DNA of 64,000 nucleotides from Bremerella cremea (GTDB lineage Bacteria > Planctomycetota > Planctomycetia > Pirellulales > Pirellulaceae): positions 124,001-188,000 of the forward strand of contig NZ_QPEX01000019.1 of assembly GCF_003335505.1 (NCBI RefSeq), read 5' to 3'. Position numbers and translations under genes: made by a program. Positions 34,373 through 43,769 of this stretch are shown piece by piece (position 1 is the first letter of the stretch; every line of letters begins with the position of its first letter). The notes beneath the pieces are model-generated. The model was not told the DNA's origin. It did not search any database and saw only the letters and a list, made by a program, of their open reading frames with translations.

Positions 34373-36007
34373 TTAGTTGCTAGGCATGGATGAATAACGT
34401 GACGTCGGCCACGCAACTGGCTGCGGAGCAACCGGCTGGTGATAAACGGGTTGCGAATAGCGACTCGGTCGAGTCTCAGGCGGAGCCTGATAATTCGATG
34501 GCGATGTTTGGTATTGCCCAGCAGGTTGTTGCTGAGGGGTGTGATGCTGCGGTTGCTGATATTGAACCGGCTGATACTGTGGCTGTTGCATCTGAGCAGG
34601 GGGATAAAACCTGGGATCGTGGTTCTGCGAAGGACTTTGACCGCGATAGGTTCCATCCGAATTTCGAGAAGCCAATGCTTCTACTTCGCTCAACTCTGGC
34701 GGAGCGACCGTGATCGTAGGTGTCACGCCACGATGTGGTTCGTTGACGAATAACTGCGATGCTTTGATACGTCGTTCGTCATCGCGGATCTTGGTAATGT
34801 CGATGATATCGCCCGGCTGCAGCGACAACCGATTCAAGATCACCGCTTGCTTGGTGTGCGGCAGATCGCCAGCGATTTCAATGTTGATGTTGCCAACCCG
34901 GTACTGATCCCCTTCACGGATGTCGTAAACCAGATCTAGCGTGCCCGGCTCTTCCAGGAAGCGTGGTTCGGCTTGGATATCAGCGTGGATATAACCTTGC
35001 GAACCATATAAGTCGGAGATCGCCGATCGATCGGCGGTCATCTTCTTTTGGTCGAAGTACTCTCCTGGGTTCATCTTCAGCAGACTAGCCAATTGCTCTT
35101 TCGTGAAACGTGTTTGGCCGATGAACGAGATGTTGCGAACTTCGTAACGCGGGCCTTCATCGATCACAAAGGTCACGTCAGCCCACTTCCCGTTCGCGCT
35201 GTACTCTAAAATTCGATTCACTTGAGCTTTGAAGAAACCAAGCGAGCGATAGTACGACGTCAATGCATCGATATCTTGCTCGAGCTTGGACTTATCCAAT
35301 TCACCTTGAAACACATAGAACCAGCCTGGCTTGGTGCTGATTTGTGTCTTCAAGCGAGAAGACGAAGCGATCGTATTTCCGACGAAGGTTGTGCTTCCCA
35401 CACGGGCGAGTGGGCCTTCATGAATCATGAACACCACCCCCTTGTCTTCCGGCTTTAGACCTTCCATCACGTTGACAGTTGCTTTGCCGTGACCGCGTGT
35501 GTGGTAGTAGTCTTCCAACTTGAGCCGGGCTTCCTCAATCACATACTTGTTGAGTGTCCCGTCCAACTTCATTTCTGATTTCTTCAGCAGCGTTTTATCG
35601 CGAACCGACTCGTTGCCGAGGAACTCGATGTAAGCGATACGAGGACGTTCGAGAAGCTGAAAGGTGACGTAGATCCCTTCCGCTGAATCGTCGGTCAGAA
35701 TCTGAACATCACGAAACAATCCCGATGCAGCCAAACGCCGCACGTCCGATTGAATCACTTCGGCGTCAAATTCGCGGCCGACACGGGTCTTGATCATCCC
35801 ACGAACACGCGTTTCGTCGGTTTGCGCGTTCCCTTGCAGACGAATTCCTGTCACCAGGGGACGTGTCGGTGCCGACCTGGGAACGGAGGTTGGATCGTTC
35901 AACGGAGGCACGATGTCTTGTGCCAACGCCGGTGTAACGACGTAGCCGAGGCATAACAATGCGGTTGAAACGAAGGCTTTCCGTAGCCTGTGGCAAGTCC
36001 ACTGCAT
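34373..36007 (-). CDS. POTRA-domain protein, N-terminal half of a split BamA
   Basis: The 544-residue protein has a signal peptide (ending near TPALAQD) and then a run of about five POTRA-like units to about residue 425: VTGIRLQGNAQTDETRVRGM, RIAYIEFLGNESVRDKTLL, RVGSTTFVGNTIASSSRL, VRNISFIGQTRFTKEQL and RVGNINIEIAGDLPHTKQ. The order resembles BamA. After that comes 115 residues rich in Gln, Pro, Tyr and Ser, and a stop; there is no barrel. The barrel is encoded 61 bp downstream with its own signal peptide and a similar Gln/Pro-rich stretch. I infer that the two products meet in the outer membrane as a two-chain BamA. Confidence 0.85.
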   Translation of the reverse strand: MQWTCHRLRKAFVSTALLCLGYVVTPALAQDIVPPLNDPTSVPRSAPTRPLVTGIRLQGNAQTDETRVRGMIKTRVGREFDAEVIQSDVRRLAASGLFRDVQILTDDSAEGIYVTFQLLERPRIAYIEFLGNESVRDKTLLKKSEMKLDGTLNKYVIEEARLKLEDYYHTRGHGKATVNVMEGLKPEDKGVVFMIHEGPLARVGSTTFVGNTIASSSRLKTQISTKPGWFYVFQGELDKSKLEQDIDALTSYYRSLGFFKAQVNRILEYSANGKWADVTFVIDEGPRYEVRNISFIGQTRFTKEQLASLLKMNPGEYFDQKKMTADRSAISDLYGSQGYIHADIQAEPRFLEEPGTLDLVYDIREGDQYRVGNINIEIAGDLPHTKQAVILNRLSLQPGDIIDITKIRDDERRIKASQLFVNEPHRGVTPTITVAPPELSEVEALASRNSDGTYRGQSPSQNHDPRFYPPAQMQQPQYQPVQYQQPQHHTPQQQPAGQYQTSPSNYQAPPETRPSRYSQPVYHQPVAPQPVAWPTSRYSSMPSN

Positions 36008-36094
36008 TCGCTGGTATCCCTATATCAACAAGCTGGCTGGCTTCCATGCCCACCATAGGCCCCCTCGGCGCGTAGCCTTGGGACGCGATGTGGA

Positions 36095-36123
36095 GAAATA
36101 CTGAAACGCCCTACTCTTGGCAA
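36095..36123 (-). promoter_or_regulatory. Possible promoter of the split-bamA operon
   Basis: On the minus strand TTGCCA (36123-36118) and TATTTC (36100-36095) are 17 bases apart, giving a leader of about 80 nt before ATG 36007. Match to consensus is four of six at each box. Confidence 0.35.
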
Positions 36124-36217
36124 GACGAATATCGCTTTAGAGTTACGATGCCTTGGGATACGCAGCGAAAAAGTTATTGGTTCAGGTAATTCGTAACGCT
36201 AGCGAGGCATCTGTCAG

Positions 36218-38290
36218 CTATGGTGCGACTGGTATCAACTGCAAAGCATCTAGAATGACAAAACCGTCAGTACCTTCGTTCCCGATGTCGATCACGGTGT
36301 CGCCATCCGCCGAAAGTGCAACCTGTCCGATTTCGCGAAACATCTTTCCGGTTGGCAAGGGCTGGGTCTGGTCGATGTGCCAGAGAACTTCCTTACCGCC
36401 ACTATGAATGCGAACCGGCACATTCTTTGCCCGGGTTGGGTGAGGCGAATAAGCCATCAGAACTAGATAGCGTCCCGACTTGGGGACGCTTAGCTTAAAA
36501 GTGGCACGCGAAAGCCCATCCCCTTTGGCCTCGTCGTGAACATATCCCTTTTCGATGTTTGGCTTGAAGTTGGTAGAATGCGACCAAGCCCCCTCAAGCT
36601 GGGCATCGGTGTCGTCCAGTACGATGCCCGCGAGAGACTTCTTGGGAATACTCCCCTCGTTAGATGGTTCTGGCAATTCAGGCAGCTTTGGTAATTCGAG
36701 CACCTGCCCTTGCGCAAGCAATCGTTTCTTAAGACGTTCGTACGGCAAGTCCTGCACCGTCACCCCATCTTCGGCAGCTACCGCAGCGGCAATGCCAGCA
36801 CTCTGTCCTAGAATCATCCAAGTCGGCTCGACACGGATCGAAGAGATACCAACGTGTGTGCAGGAGAGCGCGACCGGGACCAGCAAGTTATCGCATTGAT
36901 TGGCTTGCGGCAGAATTGCTCGATATGGAATATGGTAGGCATAGCCATGCCGCCGCCCAGGCATGCGCACAGGAAATATCGTTCCCTCATCTGCTACTGT
37001 CCCATCTTCAAACGCAACGCGTTGGCAATCGTGCGAATCGATTGGAAACGACGAAACCACAATGGGGTCTTCCTTGGTGGGATTCTTTAAGATGTCGTCT
37101 TCGCTGACGACATACATCCCTTGCATCCGGCGACCTTCACGGACATACAATTGCGGTGGCCAGTGATCGGTATCGGGAAACTCGTCCCGGCAAAGCCCTA
37201 GGGCTGCGTACTTCTTCCGCACCTCCTCAGGCACCGCCTGATCGGTTGTCAGGAAATGATAGAACTCGAGCGTATACTGCCGATGTGCCTCAAAAATCTC
37301 GGCACGTCGCTGCGCATCTCCTTCGCTCCAACCATTGCAAGCTCCAACGAGCCCTAACGAAAACTGCCCACCAATCGAGTTATTACCATCAAGCTTGTTG
37401 CCTGGCAAAGGATATAAATCGATCCCAAAGCTGGTTCCGCCCGATTTGGCATAACGCCGCACCACTTCAAACCGCGCAGGGTCATAGTGCTCAGGCTTCG
37501 GGAACGGAATGCGATTGGCAGGGTCGCTGGTGAGGCACAAGCGGAAGCTATAAACCATCACCCGATCGTCCCCTTCGCTTTCGTTGCCTAGTTCGGAAGT
37601 GGTGACCAACGGCAAGAGATTTCCTTGAGCGTCGAAGCCAGAGAGCTTCATTCGCCCTTTGGGGTAACGTTTGCCCGCCAACGATTCCCCGAACGCCGCT
37701 TTTCCTTCTCGACCTATCGTCCACTGCACACCGGCTGCAGCCATCAAGTCCCCTTCGTAGGTCGCATCGACAAACGTCTTCGCCGCGTAGCTTCCGCCGG
37801 TGGTCTCGATTTCAACAATGGTGGCGTCCTCTTTCCGCACCGATTTCAGTTCGCGCTGAGTGAGAACGTCGACGCCTGCTTCTTTGAGCATCGCCTTAGT
37901 AACCCGCATCGCAACGTGAGGCTCGTAGGTCCATTTCGAGTTATCTTTCACGCTAACATCGTAGGGCAACTTCACCCCGCGCGAGCGATAATCGTCCTCG
38001 ATCCGGCGATGCCATTCATCAAACAAACCCATCACGGTCGAGCGAACCGTTTGGTTCGAGTCGCTGAAACTAAGCCCACCGGTGTTCACGCCGCCCACGT
38101 GGGAAGTTGGTTCCAACAGAATTACCGACGCCCCTTCACGAGCCGCAGCAATCGCCGCACAAACCCCGCCAGGAGTCGCCCCATAGACCACGACATCCAC
38201 CGATTTAGTCTCGGCAAACAGCTGCCCTTGGCTCAGTCCAGCTAAAACTAAAGACAAAACAGCAGTAAAGAGCAAGCGAACAGAAAGCAT
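36218..38290 (-). CDS. Secreted FAD-dependent oxidoreductase with golvesin-like C-terminal domain
   Basis: The protein of about 690 residues has a signal peptide (LFTAVLSLVLAGLSQGQLFA) and then the FAD-binding dinucleotide fold VVVYGATPGGVCAAIAAAREG with LLEPTSHVGGVNTGGLS, as in the 'FAD-dependent oxidoreductase' family common in planctomycetes and Bacteroidetes. FVDATYEGDLMAAAG is the second conserved block. From about residue 545 a beta-rich domain (AQLEGAWSHSTNFKP, SGRYLVLMAYSPH, GFVILDALQLIPV) matches the golvesin/xanthan-lyase C-terminal domain, a likely carbohydrate-binding module. Substrate unknown, perhaps polysaccharide-derived. I chose ATG 38290; a GTG four codons earlier is possible. 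Confidence 0.8.
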   Translation of the reverse strand: MLSVRLLFTAVLSLVLAGLSQGQLFAETKSVDVVVYGATPGGVCAAIAAAREGASVILLEPTSHVGGVNTGGLSFSDSNQTVRSTVMGLFDEWHRRIEDDYRSRGVKLPYDVSVKDNSKWTYEPHVAMRVTKAMLKEAGVDVLTQRELKSVRKEDATIVEIETTGGSYAAKTFVDATYEGDLMAAAGVQWTIGREGKAAFGESLAGKRYPKGRMKLSGFDAQGNLLPLVTTSELGNESEGDDRVMVYSFRLCLTSDPANRIPFPKPEHYDPARFEVVRRYAKSGGTSFGIDLYPLPGNKLDGNNSIGGQFSLGLVGACNGWSEGDAQRRAEIFEAHRQYTLEFYHFLTTDQAVPEEVRKKYAALGLCRDEFPDTDHWPPQLYVREGRRMQGMYVVSEDDILKNPTKEDPIVVSSFPIDSHDCQRVAFEDGTVADEGTIFPVRMPGRRHGYAYHIPYRAILPQANQCDNLLVPVALSCTHVGISSIRVEPTWMILGQSAGIAAAVAAEDGVTVQDLPYERLKKRLLAQGQVLELPKLPELPEPSNEGSIPKKSLAGIVLDDTDAQLEGAWSHSTNFKPNIEKGYVHDEAKGDGLSRATFKLSVPKSGRYLVLMAYSPHPTRAKNVPVRIHSGGKEVLWHIDQTQPLPTGKMFREIGQVALSADGDTVIDIGNEGTDGFVILDALQLIPVAP

Positions 38291-38447
38291 GAGGAGGGGC
38301 ACCGGCAGAGAGTTGGGGAAGGTATGGGATCTGTCATTTTAGCCTGACAGAGCAGCCAACTCCAAATCGTTAACCAATAAAGCATTGACTGCATTCGCGC
38401 GCACTCTAGGCACAAATGCCAGGAAGCAACGAACGCTTGATGCCCCT

Positions 38448-39155
38448 TTAGTCAAAACGAACCCACTCGCCATCAATCCTCCGCTCGTGCGGTAGGTAGC
38501 TCGCCTTGTAGCGCATGTGCTCGTTGCCAGCGACATAGAAACCGAGATAGAGATACTTCAGACCCCACTCGCGGCAGGTTTCAATTTGTTTTAGGACCGA
38601 GAAGTTACCGATTCCTAAATCACTACGCTGAGAATCGAAATAGCAATAGACCGCCGACATCGTTTCTTGCCCGATATCGGCTATCGCCACACCAACCAAT
38701 TCTTCGCCACAGTAATAGCGGAACTCGCGACTGTCGCAGCAGGTAATTCCTAGGAACTCTTTGAGCGACCGCAGATCGATCTCCGTGCCAGGCTCTCCGA
38801 GCCCTCGTCCCATTTTATGGCGGTTGTACAATTCGAGTCGTTGGCTATCGACCATGGGCTCGCCAATGACGACCCGCAATTGTTCCTCCCCCTTTTTGAG
38901 AACGCGGCGATGCCGCCGCCGTGGTTGGAACTCGTCGACCGGGATCCGAATGGCTTCGCAAGCGTTACAGCCTGGGCAGTCGGTGTGGTAGATGAAAATG
39001 CCAGAACGGCGAACACCTTCGGACAGCGCTTGATCGAACGAGGCCGGATCGGAACGAAAATCGGTCAGATAAAACGGCAGCACTGCCAAACGATCAGGCA
39101 GATAGGGGCATGCCTCTTCCACATCGATGAATTTCGAACCGTACTGTTGGTGCAT
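38448..39155 (-). CDS. bpt: Aspartate/glutamate leucyltransferase (arginyl-tRNA-protein transferase family)
   Basis: The 235-residue protein fits the Bpt family: an early CPYLPDRLAVLPFYL (Cys in the N-terminal C-PYL pattern), YHTDCPGCNACEAIRIPVDEF with clustered cysteines, a Lys-rich link FQPRRRHRRVLKKG and the C-terminal LYLGFYVAGNEHMRYKASYLP block. The enzyme adds leucine from leucyl-tRNA to proteins with an N-terminal Asp or Glu, making them targets of the N-end degradation route. It lies downstream of dnaB on the same strand (123 bp gap), as part of the replication/translation block. Confidence 0.92.
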   Translation of the reverse strand: MHQQYGSKFIDVEEACPYLPDRLAVLPFYLTDFRSDPASFDQALSEGVRRSGIFIYHTDCPGCNACEAIRIPVDEFQPRRRHRRVLKKGEEQLRVVIGEPMVDSQRLELYNRHKMGRGLGEPGTEIDLRSLKEFLGITCCDSREFRYYCGEELVGVAIADIGQETMSAVYCYFDSQRSDLGIGNFSVLKQIETCREWGLKYLYLGFYVAGNEHMRYKASYLPHERRIDGEWVRFD

Positions 39156-39277
39156 CCGGGCACTTTATTGATGGCGTTTCGCAATCGTAGCCGGAACCAG
39201 CGTTCGCCCGACTGAGGAACCCATTATAGCCCCCTTTCAGCTGGACATTCAAACTAACTGCAAGATAGAAAAGGAGC

Positions 39278-40714
39278 CTAGAAGCCCCCTTCTCCTTGAT
39301 TGAATGCCGAAAAGTCATCTGGCTCGCGATCAAACGCATTTTCAAATCGCGTAAAGTCTTTCAGCCACGTCAGTTTGACTTCTCCGACCGGGCCTGCACG
39401 CTGCTTGCCGATGATAATCTCGGCTTGCCCGGTATATTGATCCCGTTCCTCGCCGCTGTGATAGTATTCCTCGCGATGGACAAACATCACCACGTCGGCG
39501 TCTTGCTCGATTGCCCCCGATTCACGAAGGTGACTGAGCTTCGGCTTGTTGTCTTTCGAGGCTTCGGCTTGCCGATTAAGCTGGGCCAGGCATAAGATCG
39601 GGACGTTCATCTCACGAGCTAAACCTTTTAAACGCCGGGCGATCTTGGCGACTTGTTCTTGTCGCGGATCGTTCGCATTATCTGGCTCAATAAGCTGCAA
39701 ATAGTCAATGACAATCAACCCCAGCCGTCGTTCGTTCCGCATGATACGACGAGCGGATGCCGCAATCTCGGCGACAGTTCGGCTTGGTGAGTCATCGACA
39801 AACAGCGGCGCCTCGGCCACCAAGGAAGACCGCTCGATCAGCTTTGCGCGGTCTTCGTTACTGAGCGTTCCATTGCGCAGGCGATGGCCGTTCACCCTGG
39901 CAACGCTACACAGCAAACGATCGCAAAGCTCGACTGATCCCATTTCCAAGCTGACAAACAACACCGGGATTTTGTCGTGGACGGCGATGTTTTCGGCGAT
40001 GTTCATGGCGAACGCGGTTTTCCCCATCGCCGGACGAGCCGCGAGGATCAGCAATTGGCTCCCATGAAAACCGCTCGTCATCTCGTCGATATCGGTGAAG
40101 CCGGTCAGCACACCGTTGGCCGTTTCGCCCCGCAAGCGAGCATCGATCCTCTCCATCGCCTCGGTCACGATTTCGCGCATGCTGGCCATGCTACGATTGT
40201 CGCGTCCGTCGAGAATGGAAAAGATCTTTTGTTCCGCCCGCCCAACCAATTCCTCCGGCTTGCCGGCTTCCTGGTAGGCATCTTGCAGAATATCGGTCGC
40301 GGCCAAAATAAGATTGCGACTAGTCGCTTTCTTACGGACGATCTCGGCATAGCTCACCGCATGCGCCGCGTGCGGCACACTGCGGGCTACCTTAGCCAGG
40401 TAAGCTGTCTCACCAACAAATTCCCAATCGCCAGCGTTTCGCAGATGCTCGGTCAGCAGCGTGGTATCAATCTTCCTGCCACTGTTGTGCAGTTCGACCA
40501 TATGCTCGAATAGCTTCTTGTTGGCCTCGTCGTAGAAGTCCTCAGGCCGAACCACCATGATGACGTCGTCGATCACGTCCGGCAAAAGAATAATACTTCC
40601 CAACACGCACTGTTCCGCTTCCACACTACACGGAGGCTGCTTGTCGAAAAGATTCGTGGCGACTTCTTCTCGGTCGTCAAATCGCCGCTTTTTCGATTTA
40701 CTGCCTGATGCCAC
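39278..40714 (-). CDS. dnaB: Replicative DNA helicase DnaB
   Basis: The 478-residue protein has the DnaB N-terminal helical domain (PPCSVEAEQCVLGSIILL, DFYDEANKKLFEHM), a linker, and the RecA-like motor: Walker A AARPAMGKTAFAMN, LFVSLEM, Walker B-like LIVIDYLQLI and the arginine-bearing ESGAIEQDADVV. DnaB unwinds DNA ahead of the replisome. The first 20 residues (SGSKSKKRRFDD) are a basic extension. The start is GTG 40714. The gene follows rplI, the order found in many bacteria, but an intrinsic terminator at 40855-40890 separates the two. Confidence 0.95.
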   Translation of the reverse strand: MASGSKSKKRRFDDREEVATNLFDKQPPCSVEAEQCVLGSIILLPDVIDDVIMVVRPEDFYDEANKKLFEHMVELHNSGRKIDTTLLTEHLRNAGDWEFVGETAYLAKVARSVPHAAHAVSYAEIVRKKATSRNLILAATDILQDAYQEAGKPEELVGRAEQKIFSILDGRDNRSMASMREIVTEAMERIDARLRGETANGVLTGFTDIDEMTSGFHGSQLLILAARPAMGKTAFAMNIAENIAVHDKIPVLFVSLEMGSVELCDRLLCSVARVNGHRLRNGTLSNEDRAKLIERSSLVAEAPLFVDDSPSRTVAEIAASARRIMRNERRLGLIVIDYLQLIEPDNANDPRQEQVAKIARRLKGLAREMNVPILCLAQLNRQAEASKDNKPKLSHLRESGAIEQDADVVMFVHREEYYHSGEERDQYTGQAEIIIGKQRAGPVGEVKLTWLKDFTRFENAFDREPDDFSAFNQGEGGF

Positions 40715-40854
40715 GTGGGGACTCCGTACACTGCTTGAGAAATCTTAGCGACCGTGAACAAGCAACCATCCTACCGCGCGAAGCGAACCGCACAACGCTG
40801 CCAGCAGATTTAGAACAGGAACGATTGAAGCTCACAAAATAAGAGCGTTATCCA

Positions 40855-40890
40855 TAAAAAAACTCCTCGGGGAGACCGAGGAGTTTTTTT
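40855..40890. terminator. Bidirectional intrinsic terminator after rplI
   Basis: ACTCCTCGG pairs with CCGAGGAGT across GGAGA, with an A tract on the left and a T tract on the right, so it can work on either strand. On the minus strand it ends the rplY-pth-rpsF-ssb-rplI transcript. Of the remaining gap, 40891-41105 and 40715-40854 hold nothing else I can name; dnaB must be reached by read-through or a promoter in 40715-40854. Confidence 0.9.
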
Positions 40891-41105
40891 CAGATCCGTA
40901 GGCGGAACGTCAAGACAAAGGGCTTCGCCAAACACCTCTGTCGAGTTCACGCATTCTGACGGAATAAAAGGGAGTGCGACTTACTAAGACCGGCGTGGCT
41001 CGAACCGTTGCAGGCTCAAGAGCCAAGCCGTAGCGTGCTATTAGCTAGGTGCTTTTGGCACGAATAAACTCAGTGCGAATCTCGCACACAACCGACTGGT
41101 TGATA

Positions 41106-41630
41106 CTAATCACCAGAAACGGTTGGAACAACCCAAACCTTCAATTCCGATTCAATTTCAGCATGAAGGTGAATCTTAACGGTATACAAACCGAGTTCTT
41201 TCAGCGGACCCTGCAGGCGAACCTGATCTGGGGTGACCGTGAAGTTCTGCTCTTTCAACGCATGCACGATCTCGGCTTGGCCGACACTACCGTACAAATG
41301 CCCTTCGTCGTTGGCGTTCGCTTCGATTGTAACGCTCTGACGATTCAGCAAATCAGCGATTGCACGCAGACCAGCCAAACGGGACTTTTCGATCTCGACC
41401 AACTTAGCTTTGTGCTTTTCGACCATACGCTTATGGTGCGAAGTAGCAACCGTTGCTAAGCCTTGCGGAATGAGGTAGTTGTTAGCGTAACCAGGACGCA
41501 CTTCCACGACATCGCCAGGCTTGCCGAGGTGGTCGACCGATTGGATCAATAGCAGTTCGATACCGCCATGCTTGCCTTTGGGCAAACGTTTCCAAGGACG
41601 TGCTTTGTGCTTTTCAGATCGAGTTGGCAT
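41106..41630 (-). CDS. rplI: 50S ribosomal protein L9 (bL9) with N-terminal extension
   Basis: The 174-residue protein contains the bL9 start IELLLIQSVDHLGKPGDVVEV, then RPGYANNYLIPQGLA, the long connecting helix (KRMVEKHKAKLVEIEKSRLAG) and the C-terminal domain. Normal bL9 begins at about the position of residue 24 here, so the first 23 residues (MPTRSEKHKARPWKRLPKGK...) are an extra basic extension, which may touch rRNA. bL9 sits near the L1 stalk of the large subunit. It is the last gene before the bidirectional terminator. Confidence 0.93.
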   Translation of the reverse strand: MPTRSEKHKARPWKRLPKGKHGGIELLLIQSVDHLGKPGDVVEVRPGYANNYLIPQGLATVATSHHKRMVEKHKAKLVEIEKSRLAGLRAIADLLNRQSVTIEANANDEGHLYGSVGQAEIVHALKEQNFTVTPDQVRLQGPLKELGLYTVKIHLHAEIESELKVWVVPTVSGD

Positions 41631-41727
41631 GGTGTTTGTTTATTCCAATAGTTGCCAGTGATATGGCGATTGCTCTTGGTTGATTCAGTCAACCGCTGTA
41701 GCGCGTTGGCATGATAAGCCGAAGCCA

Positions 41728-42243
41728 CTAGAACGGAATATCATCATCGGCAGCTCCCTGGGAACCAGATCCCCCGAAGCTGCCGTCATCGTAGGAATCG
41801 TAGTCGGGACCGGACGATTGGTCGTAGCCACCGCGACCGCCACCTTGTGGTTGCGATTGTCTGGCTGGGCGGGCTGGCCCGCTTCCACGACTTCCACCAC
41901 CGCCGCCTCCTTCACGACCGCCGAGCATTTGCATTTTCTCGCCGACCACGCGAAGCTTCGATCGCTTCTGACCGTCTGTTTCCCATGTGTCGAGCTTAAG
42001 CCGCCCTTCGATCAAAACGGACGAGCCCTTGCTCAAATATTCACTGGCGATTTCTGCGGTGCGTCCCCACAGGGTCACATCCACAAAGGTCGTTTCATCG
42101 ACCCATTCGCCCGATTGTGTCTTACGTCGATCATTAACCGCTAAGCCCAGCTCGGTTACGGCTGTTCCCCCTCCGGAAACGTATCGTAAGTCGACGTCTC
42201 GTGTCAGGTTCCCGACCAGAATTACTCGGTTGAAACTTGCCAT
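41728..42243 (-). CDS. ssb: Single-stranded DNA-binding protein
   Basis: The 171-residue protein has the SSB OB-fold ([55 protein letters not shown]), a Gly/Gln/Arg/Ser-rich linker and the acidic tip DDDIPF that recruits partner proteins. It coats single-stranded DNA in replication and repair. It lies between rpsF and rplI, the usual order, but rpsR, which normally sits next to it, is absent. Confidence 0.96.
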   Translation of the reverse strand: MASFNRVILVGNLTRDVDLRYVSGGGTAVTELGLAVNDRRKTQSGEWVDETTFVDVTLWGRTAEIASEYLSKGSSVLIEGRLKLDTWETDGQKRSKLRVVGEKMQMLGGREGGGGGGSRGSGPARPARQSQPQGGGRGGYDQSSGPDYDSYDDGSFGGSGSQGAADDDIPF

Positions 42244-42330
42244 GGAGACGCTCCTTCAAGGGAAATCAAATCGACTTGGTACTTATCGAGGATGTTTGTA
42301 CGTGCTAAAGACGTTTAACCGGGCAGCAAC

Positions 42331-42768
42331 CTATTCGGAAGCTTCCACGGTTTCTTCTTCGTCTTCCGACACTGCGTCATCATCTTCTTCGGTATCTGCT
42401 GCGGAGTCATCCGAGTCATCGTCGCCACCGGCGAACTCATGACCTTCAGCGTGAGCAACCAGCATATCGACAATGCGTGGATCGTGCTTGATGAACAAGA
42501 ACCGTAGCATGTCATCGTTGATGTTGCATGCATAGTTGAGTTCGTCAACTTTCAAGCTGTCCAAGCGGAAGTAGGTCAGCCAGTAAGTGCCACGACGATG
42601 CCCATTAATCGGGTACGCCAGACGCTGTTCGGCCCACATGCGGCTGACCAGGATTTCGCCACCGAGCTGTTGCACGAGAGCATCAATTTTCCCGGCGACC
42701 CCACTGGGATCCTTTCCATACCGGTTGGAGTCCAGGATGAACATCCCCTCGTAAACGTAAGCCGCCAA
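42331..42768 (-). CDS. rpsF: 30S ribosomal protein S6 (bS6) with acidic tail
   Basis: The 145-residue protein opens YVYEGMFILDSNRYGKDP and contains RLAYPINGHRRGTYWLTYFR, which match bS6. After residue 110 it carries a 35-residue Asp/Glu-rich tail (DDDSDDSAADTEEDDD), longer than in most bacteria but of a type known for bS6. The start codon is TTG, preceded by GAGGAG. bS6 binds S18 in the platform of the small subunit. Confidence 0.94.
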   Translation of the reverse strand: MAAYVYEGMFILDSNRYGKDPSGVAGKIDALVQQLGGEILVSRMWAEQRLAYPINGHRRGTYWLTYFRLDSLKVDELNYACNINDDMLRFLFIKHDPRIVDMLVAHAEGHEFAGGDDDSDDSAADTEEDDDAVSEDEEETVEASE

Positions 42769-42883
42769 GGTTTCTACTCCTCGAATTTCGACATCAAAAT
42801 GATCGGTATAGGGACGGTCGCTGCTTGCTGGGCGGTGCGATCGGCCAACTTGGTAATTGAACGATTGTGCGTTGTCGGGATGA

Positions 42884-43444
42884 CTACGCGTTGTATTGGT
42901 TCATCGCATACGTGAGCCCCTGGGTTGCCCAGTCTTCAACTGCCGAAGCAGCTTGCTCAACGCATACATCTATTTCGGGCTTTTCCGCCTTGGCAAAATT
43001 GCTCAAGACATAGCCAGCCACGTCGGCCCCTTCTCGCGGTGCGCCGATCCCTAGTCGCAACCGAGGCACCTCGCTCGAGCCTAGCTTTTGAATGACATCA
43101 GCTAAGCCATTTTGCCCTCCTGCGGACCCTTTCCCCTTAAGCCTTAATTTAGCTAAAGGAAGATTGAAATCATCGCAGACGATCAAAATGTCTTCCAGCG
43201 TTAACTTATAAAAATCGAACGCTGGACGAACGCTATTTCCACTTTTATTCATGTAGGTGAGCGGGCAAAGCATTAATAGCTTCTCTCCCCGAACACCAAT
43301 TTCGGTCAATTGACCATTAAATTTCGATTTCGGAGGAGGAGCTGTATGGCGTTTGGCCAGCGATTGCAACACCTCGAAACCGACATTATGCCGCGTGCCT
43401 TCGTATTTCTTGCCTGGATTTCCGAGCCCGACAACGAGTTTCAT
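42884..43444 (-). CDS. pth: Peptidyl-tRNA hydrolase
   Basis: The 186-residue protein has the Pth signature MKLVVGLGNPGKKYEGTRHNVGFEV with catalytic His19 and the Asn of GLGNPG, LCPLTYMNKSG, the conserved VCDDFNLPLAKLRLKGKGSAGGQNGL block and the Asp within it. It frees tRNA from peptidyl-tRNA dropped by ribosomes. It lies 43 bp after rplY, the classic rplY-pth arrangement. Confidence 0.96.
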   Translation of the reverse strand: MKLVVGLGNPGKKYEGTRHNVGFEVLQSLAKRHTAPPPKSKFNGQLTEIGVRGEKLLMLCPLTYMNKSGNSVRPAFDFYKLTLEDILIVCDDFNLPLAKLRLKGKGSAGGQNGLADVIQKLGSSEVPRLRLGIGAPREGADVAGYVLSNFAKAEKPEIDVCVEQAASAVEDWATQGLTYAMNQYNA

Positions 43445-43487
43445 CGCATCCAGTCAATCAACACAAACAAGCAGGCAATTGGTCGAC

Positions 43488-43769
43488 CTAGTTACCACCT
43501 CGGAAGAAGTCGACATGCAGAACTTCTAGCCCGAAAGTATCCCATTGGACCTCTCGCATGACTACGTTCTCAGTCACATCCCCTTCCAAGGAAATGTTTT
43601 TGGCGCCATGGCGGACGACTGCACCGAACTGTTCGGCACACAGTTCCAAATGAATCACGTCCTTACCGTCTCCGTACAGCACGGCTGGAATTTTACCTTC
43701 CAGACGCAGCTTACGATTGGCGATCTTACCGGTCTTTTCTCGCTTCGTGGCTTTGAGCGTTTCGGCCAT
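43488..43769 (-). CDS. rplY: 50S ribosomal protein L25 (bL25), short form
   Basis: The 93-residue protein has the bL25 5S-rRNA-binding domain: KATKREKTGKIANRKLRLEG, IPAVLYGDGKDVIHLELCAE and the ending VLHVDFFRGGN. It is the short type, like E. coli L25, without the C-terminal CTC extension. It opens the rplY-pth-rpsF-ssb-rplI series. A long leader with possible RNA structure lies upstream (43770-44063), and such leaders often mediate autoregulation of ribosomal-protein operons. Confidence 0.93.
   Translation of the reverse strand: MAETLKATKREKTGKIANRKLRLEGKIPAVLYGDGKDVIHLELCAEQFGAVVRHGAKNISLEGDVTENVVMREVQWDTFGLEVLHVDFFRGGN

Noticed and set aside
40891-41105. Possible tRNA in the gap near rplI
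   Set aside because: Short GTTC/CGAA-like strings occur but no cloverleaf with acceptor and T arms can be formed.
42769-42883. S6:S18-type leader upstream of rpsF
   Set aside because: GATCG/CGATC pairing and CCG triplets are present, but I could not lay out the known motif convincingly.
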